From a virus: a DNA stretch of 64,000 nt. The stretch spans positions 1-64,000 of the IMG/VR virus record IMGVR_UViG_3300022752_003244; one strand, 5' to 3'. Of the stretch, positions 18,377 through 27,103 are shown piece by piece (positions within the stretch are counted from its first letter, which is position 1; every line of letters begins with the position of its first letter). Position numbers and translations under genes: made by a program. Below the pieces are notes generated by a model. It was not told where the DNA came from. It saw only the letters and a program-made list of their open reading frames with translations, and made no database searches.

Positions 18377-19372
18377 ATGGCATTAATTAATAGTATAAAC
18401 GAAGTCACTGACGTTCAAATATTTTCCGCAGCAGGAACGACAACTTGGGTAAAACCAACGGGGGTTAAATTCGTTTATGTTGAATGTATTGGCGGAGGTG
18501 GTGGTGGAGGTGCGGGTCAAGCAGCCGCAGTTGGGACCGCAAAGGGAGGTGGTGCCGGTGGCGGTGGAGGTGCAATATCTAAAAGATTTTATTCCGCATC
18601 GGATTTGTCATCATCGGAACCTATTACCGTAGCATCCGGTGGTACCGGTGCTATCGTAGCAGGCGCAAATACTCTTGGAGCATCAGGTGGGAACTCAACA
18701 TTTAGTTCGGGAACCACTTTATTAACCGCATTTGGCGGAGGAGGAGGTCTCGGTAATGGATATGCTTCCGGTTGTGGTGGAGGAGGTGGTGGTGGAACCG
18801 CAAGTGCGGGAGGTGTTGGTGCCTCGACAGGAGGTGGTTCTGGAGGAAACCCTGCCGGAGCAATAAGAGCAACAATTGCATTTGCCATTGGTGGCTCAGG
18901 GGGTGGAGGTTCAGTTCAAAGTGCAATTGACGGAGCGTCCGCAGAATACGGCGGTGGAGGTGCAGGCGGTAGAACTAATACCCTTGCAACATCTACCGGC
19001 AGAGGAGGTGGTTCTATATATGGTGGAGGTGGAGGTGGATTAGGAGGTTCTTGGAATAATACCGGACCTGTATATTATCAACCAACAAATGGAGGTGCGT
19101 CGGGAACATATTCTGCGGGTACGGGAGGGTTGTCAGGTACAAGTGCTGATACCCCAACATCAGGACAAACAGGAACAAGTAGAGTTGGATACGGTTGTGG
19201 AGATGGCGGTGGAGGTGGTGGTGCGTCAAACACCACAAAAGGTGCTAACGGCGGAAATGGTGGAGTACCCGGCGGAGGTGGTGGAGGCGGTGGTGGAGGA
19301 GCACCTTTAACCACAGGTTTTGGTAATGGTGGAAATGGTGGTATAGGTGAAATTAGAGTTTATTCTTGGTAA
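18377..19372 (+). CDS. Glycine-rich tail adhesin, copy 1 of 3
   Basis: A 331-residue protein of the glycine-rich fibre-tip type. The N-terminus (NSINEVTDVQIFSAAG-TTW-KPTG-KFVYVECIGGGGGGG) and the end (GEIRVYSW) are shared with the next two genes, while the poly-Gly interior differs. Alternating runs of Gly with short Ala/Ser/Thr segments suit a polyglycine-II helix sandwich, the architecture known from gp38-type adhesins of T-even-like phages, where exposed loops bind the receptor. It starts one base after the tail fibre stop. Inference: receptor-binding tip or fibre-associated adhesin. Confidence 0.8.
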   Translation: MALINSINEVTDVQIFSAAGTTTWVKPTGVKFVYVECIGGGGGGGAGQAAAVGTAKGGGAGGGGGAISKRFYSASDLSSSEPITVASGGTGAIVAGANTLGASGGNSTFSSGTTLLTAFGGGGGLGNGYASGCGGGGGGGTASAGGVGASTGGGSGGNPAGAIRATIAFAIGGSGGGGSVQSAIDGASAEYGGGGAGGRTNTLATSTGRGGGSIYGGGGGGLGGSWNNTGPVYYQPTNGGASGTYSAGTGGLSGTSADTPTSGQTGTSRVGYGCGDGGGGGGASNTTKGANGGNGGVPGGGGGGGGGGAPLTTGFGNGGNGGIGEIRVYSW

Positions 19373-19384
19373 AAAAAATATTAT

Positions 19385-20374
19385 ATGGCAATAATTAACG
19401 CAATAAATGAGGTTACGGATGTTAAAATATATACAGGTGGAACAACTACTTGGATAAAACCCACAGGTTGTAAATTTGTATATGTTATATGTATTGGTGG
19501 TGGTGGTGGAGGTGCCGGTGGATACGCCATACCGAATGGGGGTGTTGGTGGTTATGGTGGTTCAGGTGGAGGGGGTGGTTCTATTGTCTCTAAAATGTTT
19601 TCCGCATCTGACTTACCCTCATCAATACCCTTAACAGTATCATCAGGTGGTACTGCGGGTACAGGGGGAGGTCAAGCGGCAGGAGTTACTCTAACGCAAG
19701 GAGGAATCGGTGGGAACTCAACATTTGGAACCGGCTCAACAATTTATTTAACCGGATATGGTGGTGGTGGAGGGTTTGGTGTGGGTGATAACGCACAATC
19801 AAATGGTTCGGGGGGTTCAGGCGCTGGAACAGGTTCCGCAGGTAATAACGGTAGTGCCGCAAATCAATCGGGTGGTTTTCCGGGTGCAAGTAGTTTTGTT
19901 GGAAATGCTGGACAAGGGGGAGCATCATCAATAACCGTAAACGGCGGTCTTGCCGAACATGGTGGCGGTGGGGGTGGAGGTCATAGTACCGCAGGAACAA
20001 CATTCAGTGGAGGTGGTTCTTTATATGGTGGAGGTGGTGGTGGTTGTGGGGGCTCGCAAGCCTCAGGTGTATTATCCGCACCAAGTAACGGGGGTGCCTC
20101 AGGAACATATGTTGCGGCGACGGGTGGTGCTGCAGGTGTTGGGGGTATATCACCCACATCAGGTACAACGGGTAGTAATGGTTCAGGTAGTATATTAGGT
20201 AGTGGTGGTGGTGGAGGGGGAGGAACGTTAACTGTCGGCGTTAAAGGTGCAAATGGTGGTAATGGTGGAATTCCCGGAGGAGGCGGAGGAGGGGGTGGAA
20301 ATGGTACGGATACAAATGTCGGAGGTAATGGTGGTGCCGGTGGTAGAGGAGAAATAAGAGTTTATTCTTGGTAA
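19385..20374 (+). CDS. Glycine-rich tail adhesin, copy 2 of 3
   Basis: A 329-residue paralogue of the gene before it: it begins with NAINEVTDVKIYTGGTTTW, shares the conserved KFVYV-IGGGGG strand, and ends with EIRVYSW. The interior loops (for example residues 85-200) differ in sequence and spacing from copies 1 and 3, as expected of variable receptor-contact loops on a polyglycine core. The gap to copy 1 is 12 bases and to copy 3 is 11 bases, each gap carrying an A-rich start region. It is probably co-transcribed with the fibre gene. Confidence 0.8.
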   Translation: MAIINAINEVTDVKIYTGGTTTWIKPTGCKFVYVICIGGGGGGAGGYAIPNGGVGGYGGSGGGGGSIVSKMFSASDLPSSIPLTVSSGGTAGTGGGQAAGVTLTQGGIGGNSTFGTGSTIYLTGYGGGGGFGVGDNAQSNGSGGSGAGTGSAGNNGSAANQSGGFPGASSFVGNAGQGGASSITVNGGLAEHGGGGGGGHSTAGTTFSGGGSLYGGGGGGCGGSQASGVLSAPSNGGASGTYVAATGGAAGVGGISPTSGTTGSNGSGSILGSGGGGGGGTLTVGVKGANGGNGGIPGGGGGGGGNGTDTNVGGNGGAGGRGEIRVYSW

Positions 20375-20385
20375 AAAATTAAAAT

Positions 20386-21396
20386 ATGGCAATTAATAAT
20401 ATTATAAATGAAGTTAGTAATGTTCAGGTTTTTACCGGAACAGGTGTAAATACTTGGACTAAACCTACGGGATGTAAATTTGTATATGTGGTTTGCGTAG
20501 GTGGTGGAGGTGGTGGTGGTGGCGGACCTACAGCATCTTTAGGGGTTTTAAGATTTGGAGGTGCCGGTGGTGGGGGCGGAGCATATTCACAAAGATTATA
20601 TTCGGCATCACAACTTGGGGCAACAGAACAAGTTATTGTAGGTTCAGGAGGAACTGCGGGTTTAGGTGCAACAGTATCTTCGGGAGATACAACCGACGGA
20701 GGGGTTGGGGGTAGTTCAACATTTAGTTCGGGTAATAATTTATTAATCTCATATGGCGGTGGCGGTGGAAACCGTGGTTATATTGTTGCAACCTCAGTAT
20801 TCTCAAGTGGAGGAGGTGGAGGTGGTACGGCAAGTTCCGGTAGTTCAACTACAGGGTCAACTAACAGTGGGTTAGGTACTTTTGGTGGTGGTTTTCCAGG
20901 TACGGCAAGTAATACCGCAATAGGAGGTCAAGGAGGGTCTTATGCGGGGGTAGCAAACACATCGGGTAATGCCGAATATGGTGGTGCCAGCGGTGCCGGA
21001 AAGGGAGCGTCAAACGCAGGACCATCTGGAGGCAGTTCAATTCACGGAGGTGGGGGAGGCGGTAAAGGAGGTGGTGCGGACGCCGCAAATGCAACATCTG
21101 TGGCAACCTCAGGTGGTATATCAGGTTCATATACCGCAGGTAACGGGGGAGCTGCGGGTACAACAGGTACCGTTCCTACATCGGGAGGAAACGGAACCGA
21201 TGGAAATTCGGTCAAATGCGGTTTTGGTGGTGGAGGTGGTGGTGGAACCTCAACCGCGAGTACATCAGGCGGAAATGGTGGAAATGGGGGTTCTCCCGGT
21301 GGTGGCGGCGGAGGTGGTGGCGCAGGAACAAGTACAGGAACAGGTGGAAATGGAGGTTCAGGAGGTAGAGGTCAAGTGTGGGTTTATTCTTGGTAA
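20386..21396 (+). CDS. Glycine-rich tail adhesin, copy 3 of 3
   Basis: A 336-residue third paralogue with the same frame: NIINEVSNVQVFTGTG at the start, the KFVYVVCVGGGGGG strand, and QVWVYSW at the end (copies 1 and 2 have EIRVYSW). Its interior contains the longest Gly-Ser-Thr loops of the three. The long open frames seen on the other strand and in frame +2 across these genes are by-products of the GGN codon runs. The likely role is host recognition, either as alternative tips or as parts of one tip. Confidence 0.8.
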   Translation: MAINNIINEVSNVQVFTGTGVNTWTKPTGCKFVYVVCVGGGGGGGGGPTASLGVLRFGGAGGGGGAYSQRLYSASQLGATEQVIVGSGGTAGLGATVSSGDTTDGGVGGSSTFSSGNNLLISYGGGGGNRGYIVATSVFSSGGGGGGTASSGSSTTGSTNSGLGTFGGGFPGTASNTAIGGQGGSYAGVANTSGNAEYGGASGAGKGASNAGPSGGSSIHGGGGGGKGGGADAANATSVATSGGISGSYTAGNGGAAGTTGTVPTSGGNGTDGNSVKCGFGGGGGGGTSTASTSGGNGGNGGSPGGGGGGGGAGTSTGTGGNGGSGGRGQVWVYSW

Positions 21397-21401
21397 TAAA
21401 A

Positions 21402-21408
21402 TATTTAT
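21402..21408 (+). promoter_or_regulatory. TATTTAT promoter motif
   Basis: AAATATTTATAAAATT, with the core ending 12 bases before the ATG at 21421 and placed in the 24-base gap after the third adhesin gene. Confidence 0.5.
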
Positions 21409-21420
21409 AAAATTAAAATT

Positions 21421-21735
21421 ATGTCAACTTATTTAAAAATAAAACCGGTATATTCTGTGTCGACAGATGTTTATCCATATGCAAATGCTATTATGTGGAC
21501 TTGTAATGATTTATATAGAAATGCAACTACCGCAAAATTAAATTGTGATTTAGTCAATATAACAGTAAAAACTGAAATAGATAATGAGGGTAATACAATA
21601 ACTTATGATTACATATCACCATCATTGTTAGGTTTTGAAATGAAACTTCCTTATGATATTTTGGAGGCTTGGGGACCTGATAGCGTTATTGATGATTTTG
21701 TATTAACATATTCTCCGGAGTTTGAAAGAGAATAA
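21421..21735 (+). CDS. Hypothetical 104-aa protein
   Basis: No recognised family. The sequence suggests a small beta-rich fold: KIKPVYSVSTDVYPYANAI at the start, a run of Asn/Asp/Thr in the middle (LVNITVKTEIDNEGN) and an acidic end. There is no signal or membrane segment. It has its own TATTTAT site and lies between the adhesin genes and two membrane-protein genes, so a small virion or fibre-assembly protein is plausible but unproven. Confidence 0.65.
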   Translation: MSTYLKIKPVYSVSTDVYPYANAIMWTCNDLYRNATTAKLNCDLVNITVKTEIDNEGNTITYDYISPSLLGFEMKLPYDILEAWGPDSVIDDFVLTYSPEFERE

Positions 21736-21752
21736 ATTTTTACATTTCAAAC

Positions 21753-21759
21753 TATTTAT
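21753..21759 (+). promoter_or_regulatory. TATTTAT promoter motif
   Basis: AACTATTTATATAAAAATT, with the core ending 16 bases before the ATG at 21775. Confidence 0.5.
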
Positions 21760-21774
21760 ATAAAAATTAATATT

Positions 21775-22053
21775 ATGAAACAATTAAAATGGTTAGTTGG
21801 AATGTTTTTTATGATTGGGATGCCGTTCCCATTACTTGTCCCAGACGTTCACCAATGGTGGTTTGGATTTATGGGATTATTATCTGCGTTTATTGGTAGT
21901 GGAATAACATTTGGTTTTTCAGGATATAAAGTGGGACCAAAAAAGATTGGTAATTTAGATGGAAAAACCGAACCAATGATTAATCAAGTATGGATGATGT
22001 TTTTTATTAGTGCACTTGTTAATTTGTTATGGGCATCATCTTACATAAATTAA
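21775..22053 (+). CDS. Small membrane protein, holin candidate
   Basis: A 92-residue protein with three likely membrane segments: residues 5-23 (LKWLVGMFFMIGMPFPLLV), 29-49 (FGFMGLLSAFIGSGITFGF) and 72-90 (VWMMFFISALVNLLWASS). A short basic loop (KVGPKKIG) lies between the second and third. Size and topology fit a class I-like holin, but other small phage inner-membrane proteins look similar. It stands next to another membrane protein (22073-22288), as lysis genes often do. No endolysin is identified nearby, which weakens the lysis call. Confidence 0.6.
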   Translation: MKQLKWLVGMFFMIGMPFPLLVPDVHQWWFGFMGLLSAFIGSGITFGFSGYKVGPKKIGNLDGKTEPMINQVWMMFFISALVNLLWASSYIN

Positions 22054-22072
22054 AACAAACACTTTACACATT

Positions 22073-22288
22073 ATGAAACATATTGATAAACTTTATCATT
22101 TCTTTGCAGGAATAATGATATACATATTTTTTAATTTATTTTTAGAAAATTATTATTCAATAATACCAGTTATAATAATTGGTGCCGGAAAGGAGATATA
22201 TGATTTTTATTCAAAAAAAGGAACTCCGGATTGGTGGGATTTTATATGGACGGTAATTGGGGGAATTATCGCAATGATTTGTCTTTAA
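22073..22288 (+). CDS. Small membrane protein with D-K-x-x-H-F motif
   Basis: A 71-residue protein. It opens with KHIDKLYHFFAG, followed by two hydrophobic helices (13-40), a polar stretch (KEIYDFYSKKGTPDWWDF) and a final helix (58-71). The D-K-x-x-H-F-x-x-G start with the later K-E-x-x-D and D-F-x-W pattern resembles DUF2279-type small membrane proteins found in phages and bacteria. Their function is not known to me; a lysis or cell-envelope role is a guess based on position. It begins 19 bases after its neighbour's stop. Confidence 0.6.
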   Translation: MKHIDKLYHFFAGIMIYIFFNLFLENYYSIIPVIIIGAGKEIYDFYSKKGTPDWWDFIWTVIGGIIAMICL

Positions 22289-22324
22289 ATTTTTAATAGA
22301 GAAAAATATTTCACATAAACGATA

Positions 22325-22331
22325 TATTTAT
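22325..22331 (+). promoter_or_regulatory. TATTTAT promoter motif
   Basis: GATATATTTATAATAAAAC, with the core ending 17 bases before the ATG at 22348. Confidence 0.5.
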
Positions 22332-22347
22332 AATAAAACTTACAACT

Positions 22348-22557
22348 ATGGCATGTAGCAAATATAATTTAGTAAACACGGGAACAACCATCGCTTATTT
22401 CTCATATAGAAAATGTGACGATAGTTCTTGGCAATATCAAGTTAAACTGGAGACAAACCAAACAAAAAATATATGGTTACTTAATAACACATATTCAACC
22501 GCATTCTCAGATTCAATTGTGTTAACCGACTTAGGAGCATTTGCAGAAACAAATTAA
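22348..22557 (+). CDS. Hypothetical small protein, possibly virion-associated
   Basis: A 69-residue, Asn/Thr/Tyr-rich protein that looks like one small beta-sandwich: NTGTTIAYFSYRKCDDSSW, then a KLETNQTKNIWLL hairpin and a C-terminal TAFSDSIVLTDLG strand. There are two Cys residues (3 and 23). I cannot assign a family. It is a single-gene unit with its own TATTTAT site and terminator, located at the end of the fibre block. A small decoration or fibre-associated protein is possible. Confidence 0.65.
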   Translation: MACSKYNLVNTGTTIAYFSYRKCDDSSWQYQVKLETNQTKNIWLLNNTYSTAFSDSIVLTDLGAFAETN

Positions 22558-22582
22558 AAAAAAATAAAAATTTTTATAAAAG

Positions 22583-22608
22583 CCCTCCACTTATCCGGAG
22601 GGTTTTTT
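22583..22608 (+). terminator. Intrinsic terminator
   Basis: CCCTCC (22583-22588) pairs with GGAGGG (22597-22602), with an 8-base loop, followed by six T. It ends the 22348 unit ahead of the glycosyltransferase block. Confidence 0.85.
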
Positions 22609-22610
22609 AT

Positions 22611-22624
22611 TATTTGGATAAATA
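22611..22624 (+). promoter_or_regulatory. Degenerate TATTTAT-like site before GT block
   Basis: TATTTGGATAAATA sits directly after the terminator and 10 bases before the ATG at 22635. It keeps TATTT and an ATAAATA tail but not the exact core, so I treat it as a weak member of the family. Confidence 0.35.
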
Positions 22625-22634
22625 AAATTCAAAT

Positions 22635-23903
22635 ATGAGTAAAATATTTATTCAAATTGCGTCTTATAGAGACCCGCAATTAGTACCAACAATTAAAGAT
22701 ATGTTGGCGAACGCAAAAAAACCTAAAAATTTAGTTTTCAGTATTGCAAGACAATTCTCCGAAGATGATGATTTTGATAATCTAGACGAATTTAGAAACG
22801 ACAAAAGATTTAAAATCTTAGATATTCCACACTTGGAATCGAATGGAGTTTGTTGGGCGAGAAATTTAACCCAACAATTATATAACGGAGAAGAATATAC
22901 CCTTCAAATTGATTCTCATATGAGAACAGTTAAAGATTGGGATGATATTCTTATTAAAATGATTAAGGGTCTTCAAAAGGACGGTTATCCAAAACCTTTA
23001 CTTACGGGTTATGTTCCGTCCTTTGACCCCGACAATGACCCTGCAGGTAGAGCTCAGGAACCATGGAGAATGGTATTCGATAGATTCATTCCTGAAGGTG
23101 CAGTATTCTTCTTACCTGAAACAATACCGGGTTGGGAAACAATTAAAAAACCCGTAACCGCAAGATTTTATTCGGCTCACTTTTGTTTTACATTAGGACA
23201 ATTTTCAACCGAGGTTCAACACAACCCGGAATATTATTTCCACGGAGAAGAGATTTCAATCGCGGCAAGAGCATACACATGGGGTTATGATTTATTTCAC
23301 CCACATATTCCGGTTATTTATCACGAATATACTCGTAAGGGTAGAACAAAGCAGTGGGATGATGATAGAAAGTGGGGTGAAAAAAATAGCCGTTCACACC
23401 TTTTAAATAGAAAATTATTTGGTATGGACGGTGAAACTCAAGAAGGTCACGACGGACCTTATGGTTTTGGACCAAACAGAACATTAAGAGATTATGAAAT
23501 TTATTCAGGATTGTTATTCGAAAAAAGAGCAATTCAAAAATATACTCAAGATAAAAACTATCCTCCTAACCCATACGATTATAAAAACGAAGAGGAGTGG
23601 AAAAAGGACTTCATGTCAATATATAAGCATTGTATAGATGTTGGATATTCTCAAGTACCTGAAAAAGATTATGATTTTTGGGTGGTAGCGTTTCATGGTA
23701 ATAATGATGAAACTCTTTACAGAAAGGACTCAGACAAAAATGAAATTAATGGTTATTTTAGAGACCCTGATGGATATTGTAAAGTATGGCGTGAATTCCA
23801 AACAGATGAATTACCAAAGTATTGGGTTGTTTGGCCTCACTCTGAAACCAAAGGTTGGTGCGAAAGAATAACAGGAGAATTAAACCACAATATAATTAGT
23901 TAA
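22635..23903 (+). CDS. GlcNAc-transferase-like protein (GT60/PF11397-like)
   Basis: A 422-residue protein whose N-terminus, IFIQIASYRDPQLVPTIKDM (5-24), followed by VFSIARQ and GVCWARNL (71-78), matches the pattern of the UDP-GlcNAc:Skp1 hydroxyproline GlcNAc-transferase family. QIDSHMR (91-97) supplies the D-x-H/DXD-like metal site, and FYFHGEE-type and GYDLFHPHIPVIYHEY segments follow near 205-230, as in that family. In eukaryotes this enzyme glycosylates a protein, so protein (fibre or capsid) glycosylation is a reasonable inference here. The last 100 residues are an extra Trp/Lys-rich region. It heads the plus-strand GT block. Confidence 0.8.
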   Translation: MSKIFIQIASYRDPQLVPTIKDMLANAKKPKNLVFSIARQFSEDDDFDNLDEFRNDKRFKILDIPHLESNGVCWARNLTQQLYNGEEYTLQIDSHMRTVKDWDDILIKMIKGLQKDGYPKPLLTGYVPSFDPDNDPAGRAQEPWRMVFDRFIPEGAVFFLPETIPGWETIKKPVTARFYSAHFCFTLGQFSTEVQHNPEYYFHGEEISIAARAYTWGYDLFHPHIPVIYHEYTRKGRTKQWDDDRKWGEKNSRSHLLNRKLFGMDGETQEGHDGPYGFGPNRTLRDYEIYSGLLFEKRAIQKYTQDKNYPPNPYDYKNEEEWKKDFMSIYKHCIDVGYSQVPEKDYDFWVVAFHGNNDETLYRKDSDKNEINGYFRDPDGYCKVWREFQTDELPKYWVVWPHSETKGWCERITGELNHNIIS

Positions 23904-24790
23904 TGAAATCAATAATACAACATAATTTTACGTCCGGTCTCGGAGATTTTTTTTCTGACGTATCACATTATTTAAGTATTTTTAAACCGTTAAAGGAAAT
24001 GGGGTATGAAATACATCTTAAAATTTCATTACGTGGGAATAAATATACCAACGGTCCTTTTTTTGGTAAGTTGTTTGACGAAGAGACAATTAATTTTTTT
24101 GATTCAATAGAAGAAACCGACCAAACAATTGGTGAATTAGAATTTGAGGGTTGTAAATATCACTCCTCAAATCATAATCCTCAATTACCAGGATATCACC
24201 ATTTTGATGTTTTTTTTGATGTTGCGCCGGATAGTTTTAATTATTATGGTTACGACGCACAGAAAGCTCACTCTATTAATTTAATCCCTGATGTTTTACC
24301 AAAACTAAATAAAGTTGTGTTGGATAAGATAGATTCGTTTAGATTAAACTTACCGGAAGATTATTTTTTCTTACATATAAGAACATCAGATATTATAGAT
24401 GGTAATACCGAAAGATATGATAAAATCATAAATAATGTTAAAACCTACATAGAAGAAACAAATTGTACTTTTCATTTAGGCACAAATAATAAACATATTT
24501 ATAATAATTTAAAAAATTATAGAAATATTGTTGTTTATAATTTTCCAAATTATGAGTTGATTAACAACGACCAAAACGCATTTATTAATGATTATACAGG
24601 TAAAAACACAAATAACGAACTTTTAACTGAAAGAATGTTAGATATTTGCTCTGAGATGTGCTCTATAAAAAACGCATCTAAAATATATTTTATCCACGAT
24701 GTTGGTTGGGTTTCTAATTTTTTATTTTATTCATTATGTATGAGAAAAAACAAAATTGAATTAATTAACAAAAATATTTGGGGGATTTAA
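23903..24790 (+). CDS. Fucosyltransferase-like GT-B protein
   Basis: A 295-residue protein. FLHIRTSDI near residues 155-163 matches the H-x-R-x-x-D donor-binding motif of alpha-1,2/alpha-1,6-fucosyltransferases and NodZ-like enzymes. The N-terminus (HNFTSGLGDFFSDV) has the glycine-containing first loop of that fold. SKIYFIHDVGWVSNF near 255-270 takes the place of the usual final motif. The start codon overlaps the stop of the GlcNAc-transferase-like gene (TAATG), so the two are coupled. The fucose donor is inferred from the motif only; other deoxyhexoses are possible. Confidence 0.6.
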   Translation: MKSIIQHNFTSGLGDFFSDVSHYLSIFKPLKEMGYEIHLKISLRGNKYTNGPFFGKLFDEETINFFDSIEETDQTIGELEFEGCKYHSSNHNPQLPGYHHFDVFFDVAPDSFNYYGYDAQKAHSINLIPDVLPKLNKVVLDKIDSFRLNLPEDYFFLHIRTSDIIDGNTERYDKIINNVKTYIEETNCTFHLGTNNKHIYNNLKNYRNIVVYNFPNYELINNDQNAFINDYTGKNTNNELLTERMLDICSEMCSIKNASKIYFIHDVGWVSNFLFYSLCMRKNKIELINKNIWGI

Positions 24791-24802
24791 ATTACATTTA
24801 AA

Positions 24803-25441
24803 ATGAAAAAAATAATTAGTTTTTCTTTATATGGTACTCACCCAAAATATACAAATGGAATGATTTGTAATGTTGAATTGGCTAAGATAATTTATCCCGA
24901 ATGGATTTGTAGAATTTATTATGGGGTATCAGTACCGGAATCCGTAATTGAAATATTAAAATCATATGAAAATACCGAAATGGTTTTAATGGATGAGAGT
25001 GAAAACGGAATATTTCCAATGGTGTGGAGATTCTTAGCAATTGACGATGATGATGTTGAAATTATGTTGTCTAGAGATGCTGATAGTAGATTATCTTTCC
25101 GAGAAAAAAAATGTGTCGATATTTTTATTGAATCTAACAAACTATTACATTCAATAAGAGATAATGAAAATCATACAGATGTTATGGGTGGTATGTGGGG
25201 AATAAAAAAAAATGATAGAGTTAAAATAAAAAATCTAATTGATAATAGTATTTGTAACCACTATGACTGTGACCAACATTTTTTAAGAGGTTTAATAAAA
25301 CCAAATTTTGAAGACTCATTGTTGACACACTGTTCCGTTTTTTTAAATAATTTCCCAATAGAAAAGGAAAATAATTTTTTTGTTGGGGGATGGTGGTATG
25401 AGGATAATTTTGGGTTCCCCTTTAATCATGTTTTCTTTTAA
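24803..25441 (+). CDS. GT-A-like protein, paralogue of the 2195-2845 gene
   Basis: A 212-residue protein. It shares with the minus-strand gene at 2195-2845 the MKKIISFSL start, IYPEWICRIYYG (30-41), LSRDADSRL (89-97, with DAD as a DXD-like core) and GGMWG near 128. The C-termini diverge (the present copy ends in a Phe/Trp/Asn-rich segment), suggesting different acceptors. It lies 12 bases after the fucosyltransferase-like gene in the GT block. I infer a glycosyltransferase but cannot name the family. Confidence 0.6.
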   Translation: MKKIISFSLYGTHPKYTNGMICNVELAKIIYPEWICRIYYGVSVPESVIEILKSYENTEMVLMDESENGIFPMVWRFLAIDDDDVEIMLSRDADSRLSFREKKCVDIFIESNKLLHSIRDNENHTDVMGGMWGIKKNDRVKIKNLIDNSICNHYDCDQHFLRGLIKPNFEDSLLTHCSVFLNNFPIEKENNFFVGGWWYEDNFGFPFNHVFF

Positions 25442-25460
25442 TAAAAAAATATAAAATATT

Positions 25461-27092
25461 ATGAGTATTCAAAAACAAAAAACATTAATAGTAACTTCCA
25501 TATACTCTAATTTATGGGGTACTGAATATGGTGGTAGAGCATCAAGATACCATCACTATAGGCTTAGTCTTTTAACTATGTTAAATATGAAACCTGAAAA
25601 GGTTATTTGTTTTACCTCACAAGAAGAGTTAGAAGATTTAAAAAAATTTTTCTATACTGAAAAACAAATTAGCGAGGATTTAGTTGAGTTCAAAGTGTTT
25701 GATTTAAGTAATTCGGATTACTTTAATATTTTGAGAGAAAAAAAAGACCCCGAACAAATGAAAACTTTTGATAGGTGTTTTGAAATTCAATATAATAAAT
25801 TTTTTTGGGTAAATAATTTGGAAATTATATATGATTTTGATAAAATATATTGGTTTGATGCGGGGTTATCCCATTCCGGTTTATTTCCTGACTGTTTTGC
25901 TTATGGTGGGACATACGAAAGAAATTTTCAATTTTCTGTATTTGACAAAGAATTCTTAGAAAGAATAAACAAAATAACGGATGAAAAATTTTTATTAGTT
26001 GGTAAAAATAACACTCACGAATATTATTGGTCTGTAACCATTCCAGAAAAGTATTATGATGTATATTGTAAAGATTTACATATAATTGGTGGTTTTTTTG
26101 GAGGAACTCCACAATCTTATTTAGATGTTGTTGAGTCATTCGATAAAATTTTATCAAGATTATTAATAAGTGAGAATGGTTTGTTTATGGAGGAACAAAT
26201 ATTATCTTGTATGTATTATAATAACAAAAATTTTTATGAAGTTTTAGTATTTGATGATTGGTATAAAAAAGAAATTCACAATGATAAAACAAAATTATTT
26301 TATCATATTTTTTCAAATTCGGAAGATTGTGATAACAGTTACTCTAACGATATCGAACCTTATGTTGAGGATAAAAAAGTGTTAGAATTACTCAATATTG
26401 ATGATATAGAAAAAACTCAAATAAATTCACAGTCTGTATTTGTTTTATCTTGTTTAGATAGAGGAAAAATTAATACTACTAAAAAATCAATAGAATCAAT
26501 ATTACAACATACTAACCTTGATATTATGTTAGTGACTGATTTTGTTAATGAATTTAGTGTTATTTCGGACGAACGTATAAAAATTATACCCTATTCAGAT
26601 TTTTTTAATGATGAGAAAACAATACAGGGGTTTCCAAATTTTCATATAAATAGACACCTATTTAAGGTTGCGGTTAAGTTTGATTATCAATATATTATAT
26701 ATTCTGATGGCATTGAAATTAGTGAGTGGAATGATGAAATTTTTTATAATTTTATAAAAAAAGATTTTGATATTTCGTTTTTAAAGTCAACCGAACCTCA
26801 AATGAGATATTTGATAGATAATTTCGAACATTATAAATCAATAATTGAATTAGAAATTGATGACTTATATGACACCTCTTTAGACTCATCCCCAAATCCT
26901 GAATCCAATTTTTTTATAATAAAAAACACTGAAAAAATTAAATTATTTTTAGATTTTTGGGACGAATTAAATAAAAAAAATAACAATAAATTTCCAACAT
27001 ATTACTGTGGTGTTTATTTAGGTATATTATCCCTAAAATCAGATATGAAAATATCTTCAATAAACGATAACATTTTTTTAAATTTTAATTAA
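25461..27092 (+). CDS. Two-domain HtrL/YibB-like glycosyltransferase
   Basis: A 543-residue protein. The first 300 residues resemble the HtrL/YibB family of putative glycosyltransferases: LIVTSIYSNLWG at the start, a conserved FFWVNNLEIIYDFDKIYWFDAG segment (114-138, quoted in part) and an IIGGFFGG motif near 210. From about residue 325 a second alpha/beta domain begins (SVFVLSCLDRGKINTTKKS) with YIIYSDGIEI (D-x-D-like) near 415, suggesting a GT-A fold. The same HtrL-like domain appears in the middle of the next gene, so the two probably act on related substrates. No membrane segment is present. Confidence 0.65.
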   Translation: MSIQKQKTLIVTSIYSNLWGTEYGGRASRYHHYRLSLLTMLNMKPEKVICFTSQEELEDLKKFFYTEKQISEDLVEFKVFDLSNSDYFNILREKKDPEQMKTFDRCFEIQYNKFFWVNNLEIIYDFDKIYWFDAGLSHSGLFPDCFAYGGTYERNFQFSVFDKEFLERINKITDEKFLLVGKNNTHEYYWSVTIPEKYYDVYCKDLHIIGGFFGGTPQSYLDVVESFDKILSRLLISENGLFMEEQILSCMYYNNKNFYEVLVFDDWYKKEIHNDKTKLFYHIFSNSEDCDNSYSNDIEPYVEDKKVLELLNIDDIEKTQINSQSVFVLSCLDRGKINTTKKSIESILQHTNLDIMLVTDFVNEFSVISDERIKIIPYSDFFNDEKTIQGFPNFHINRHLFKVAVKFDYQYIIYSDGIEISEWNDEIFYNFIKKDFDISFLKSTEPQMRYLIDNFEHYKSIIELEIDDLYDTSLDSSPNPESNFFIIKNTEKIKLFLDFWDELNKKNNNKFPTYYCGVYLGILSLKSDMKISSINDNIFLNFN

Positions 27093-27103
27093 AATACTAT
27101 ATT

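Noticed and set aside
18589-19314. Long proline- and histidine-rich open frames on the minus strand and in frame +2 across the glycine-rich adhesin genes
   Set aside because: GGN codon runs read as CCN on the other strand and leave no stops; no start context or promoter supports them, and the plus-strand genes have conserved paralogues.
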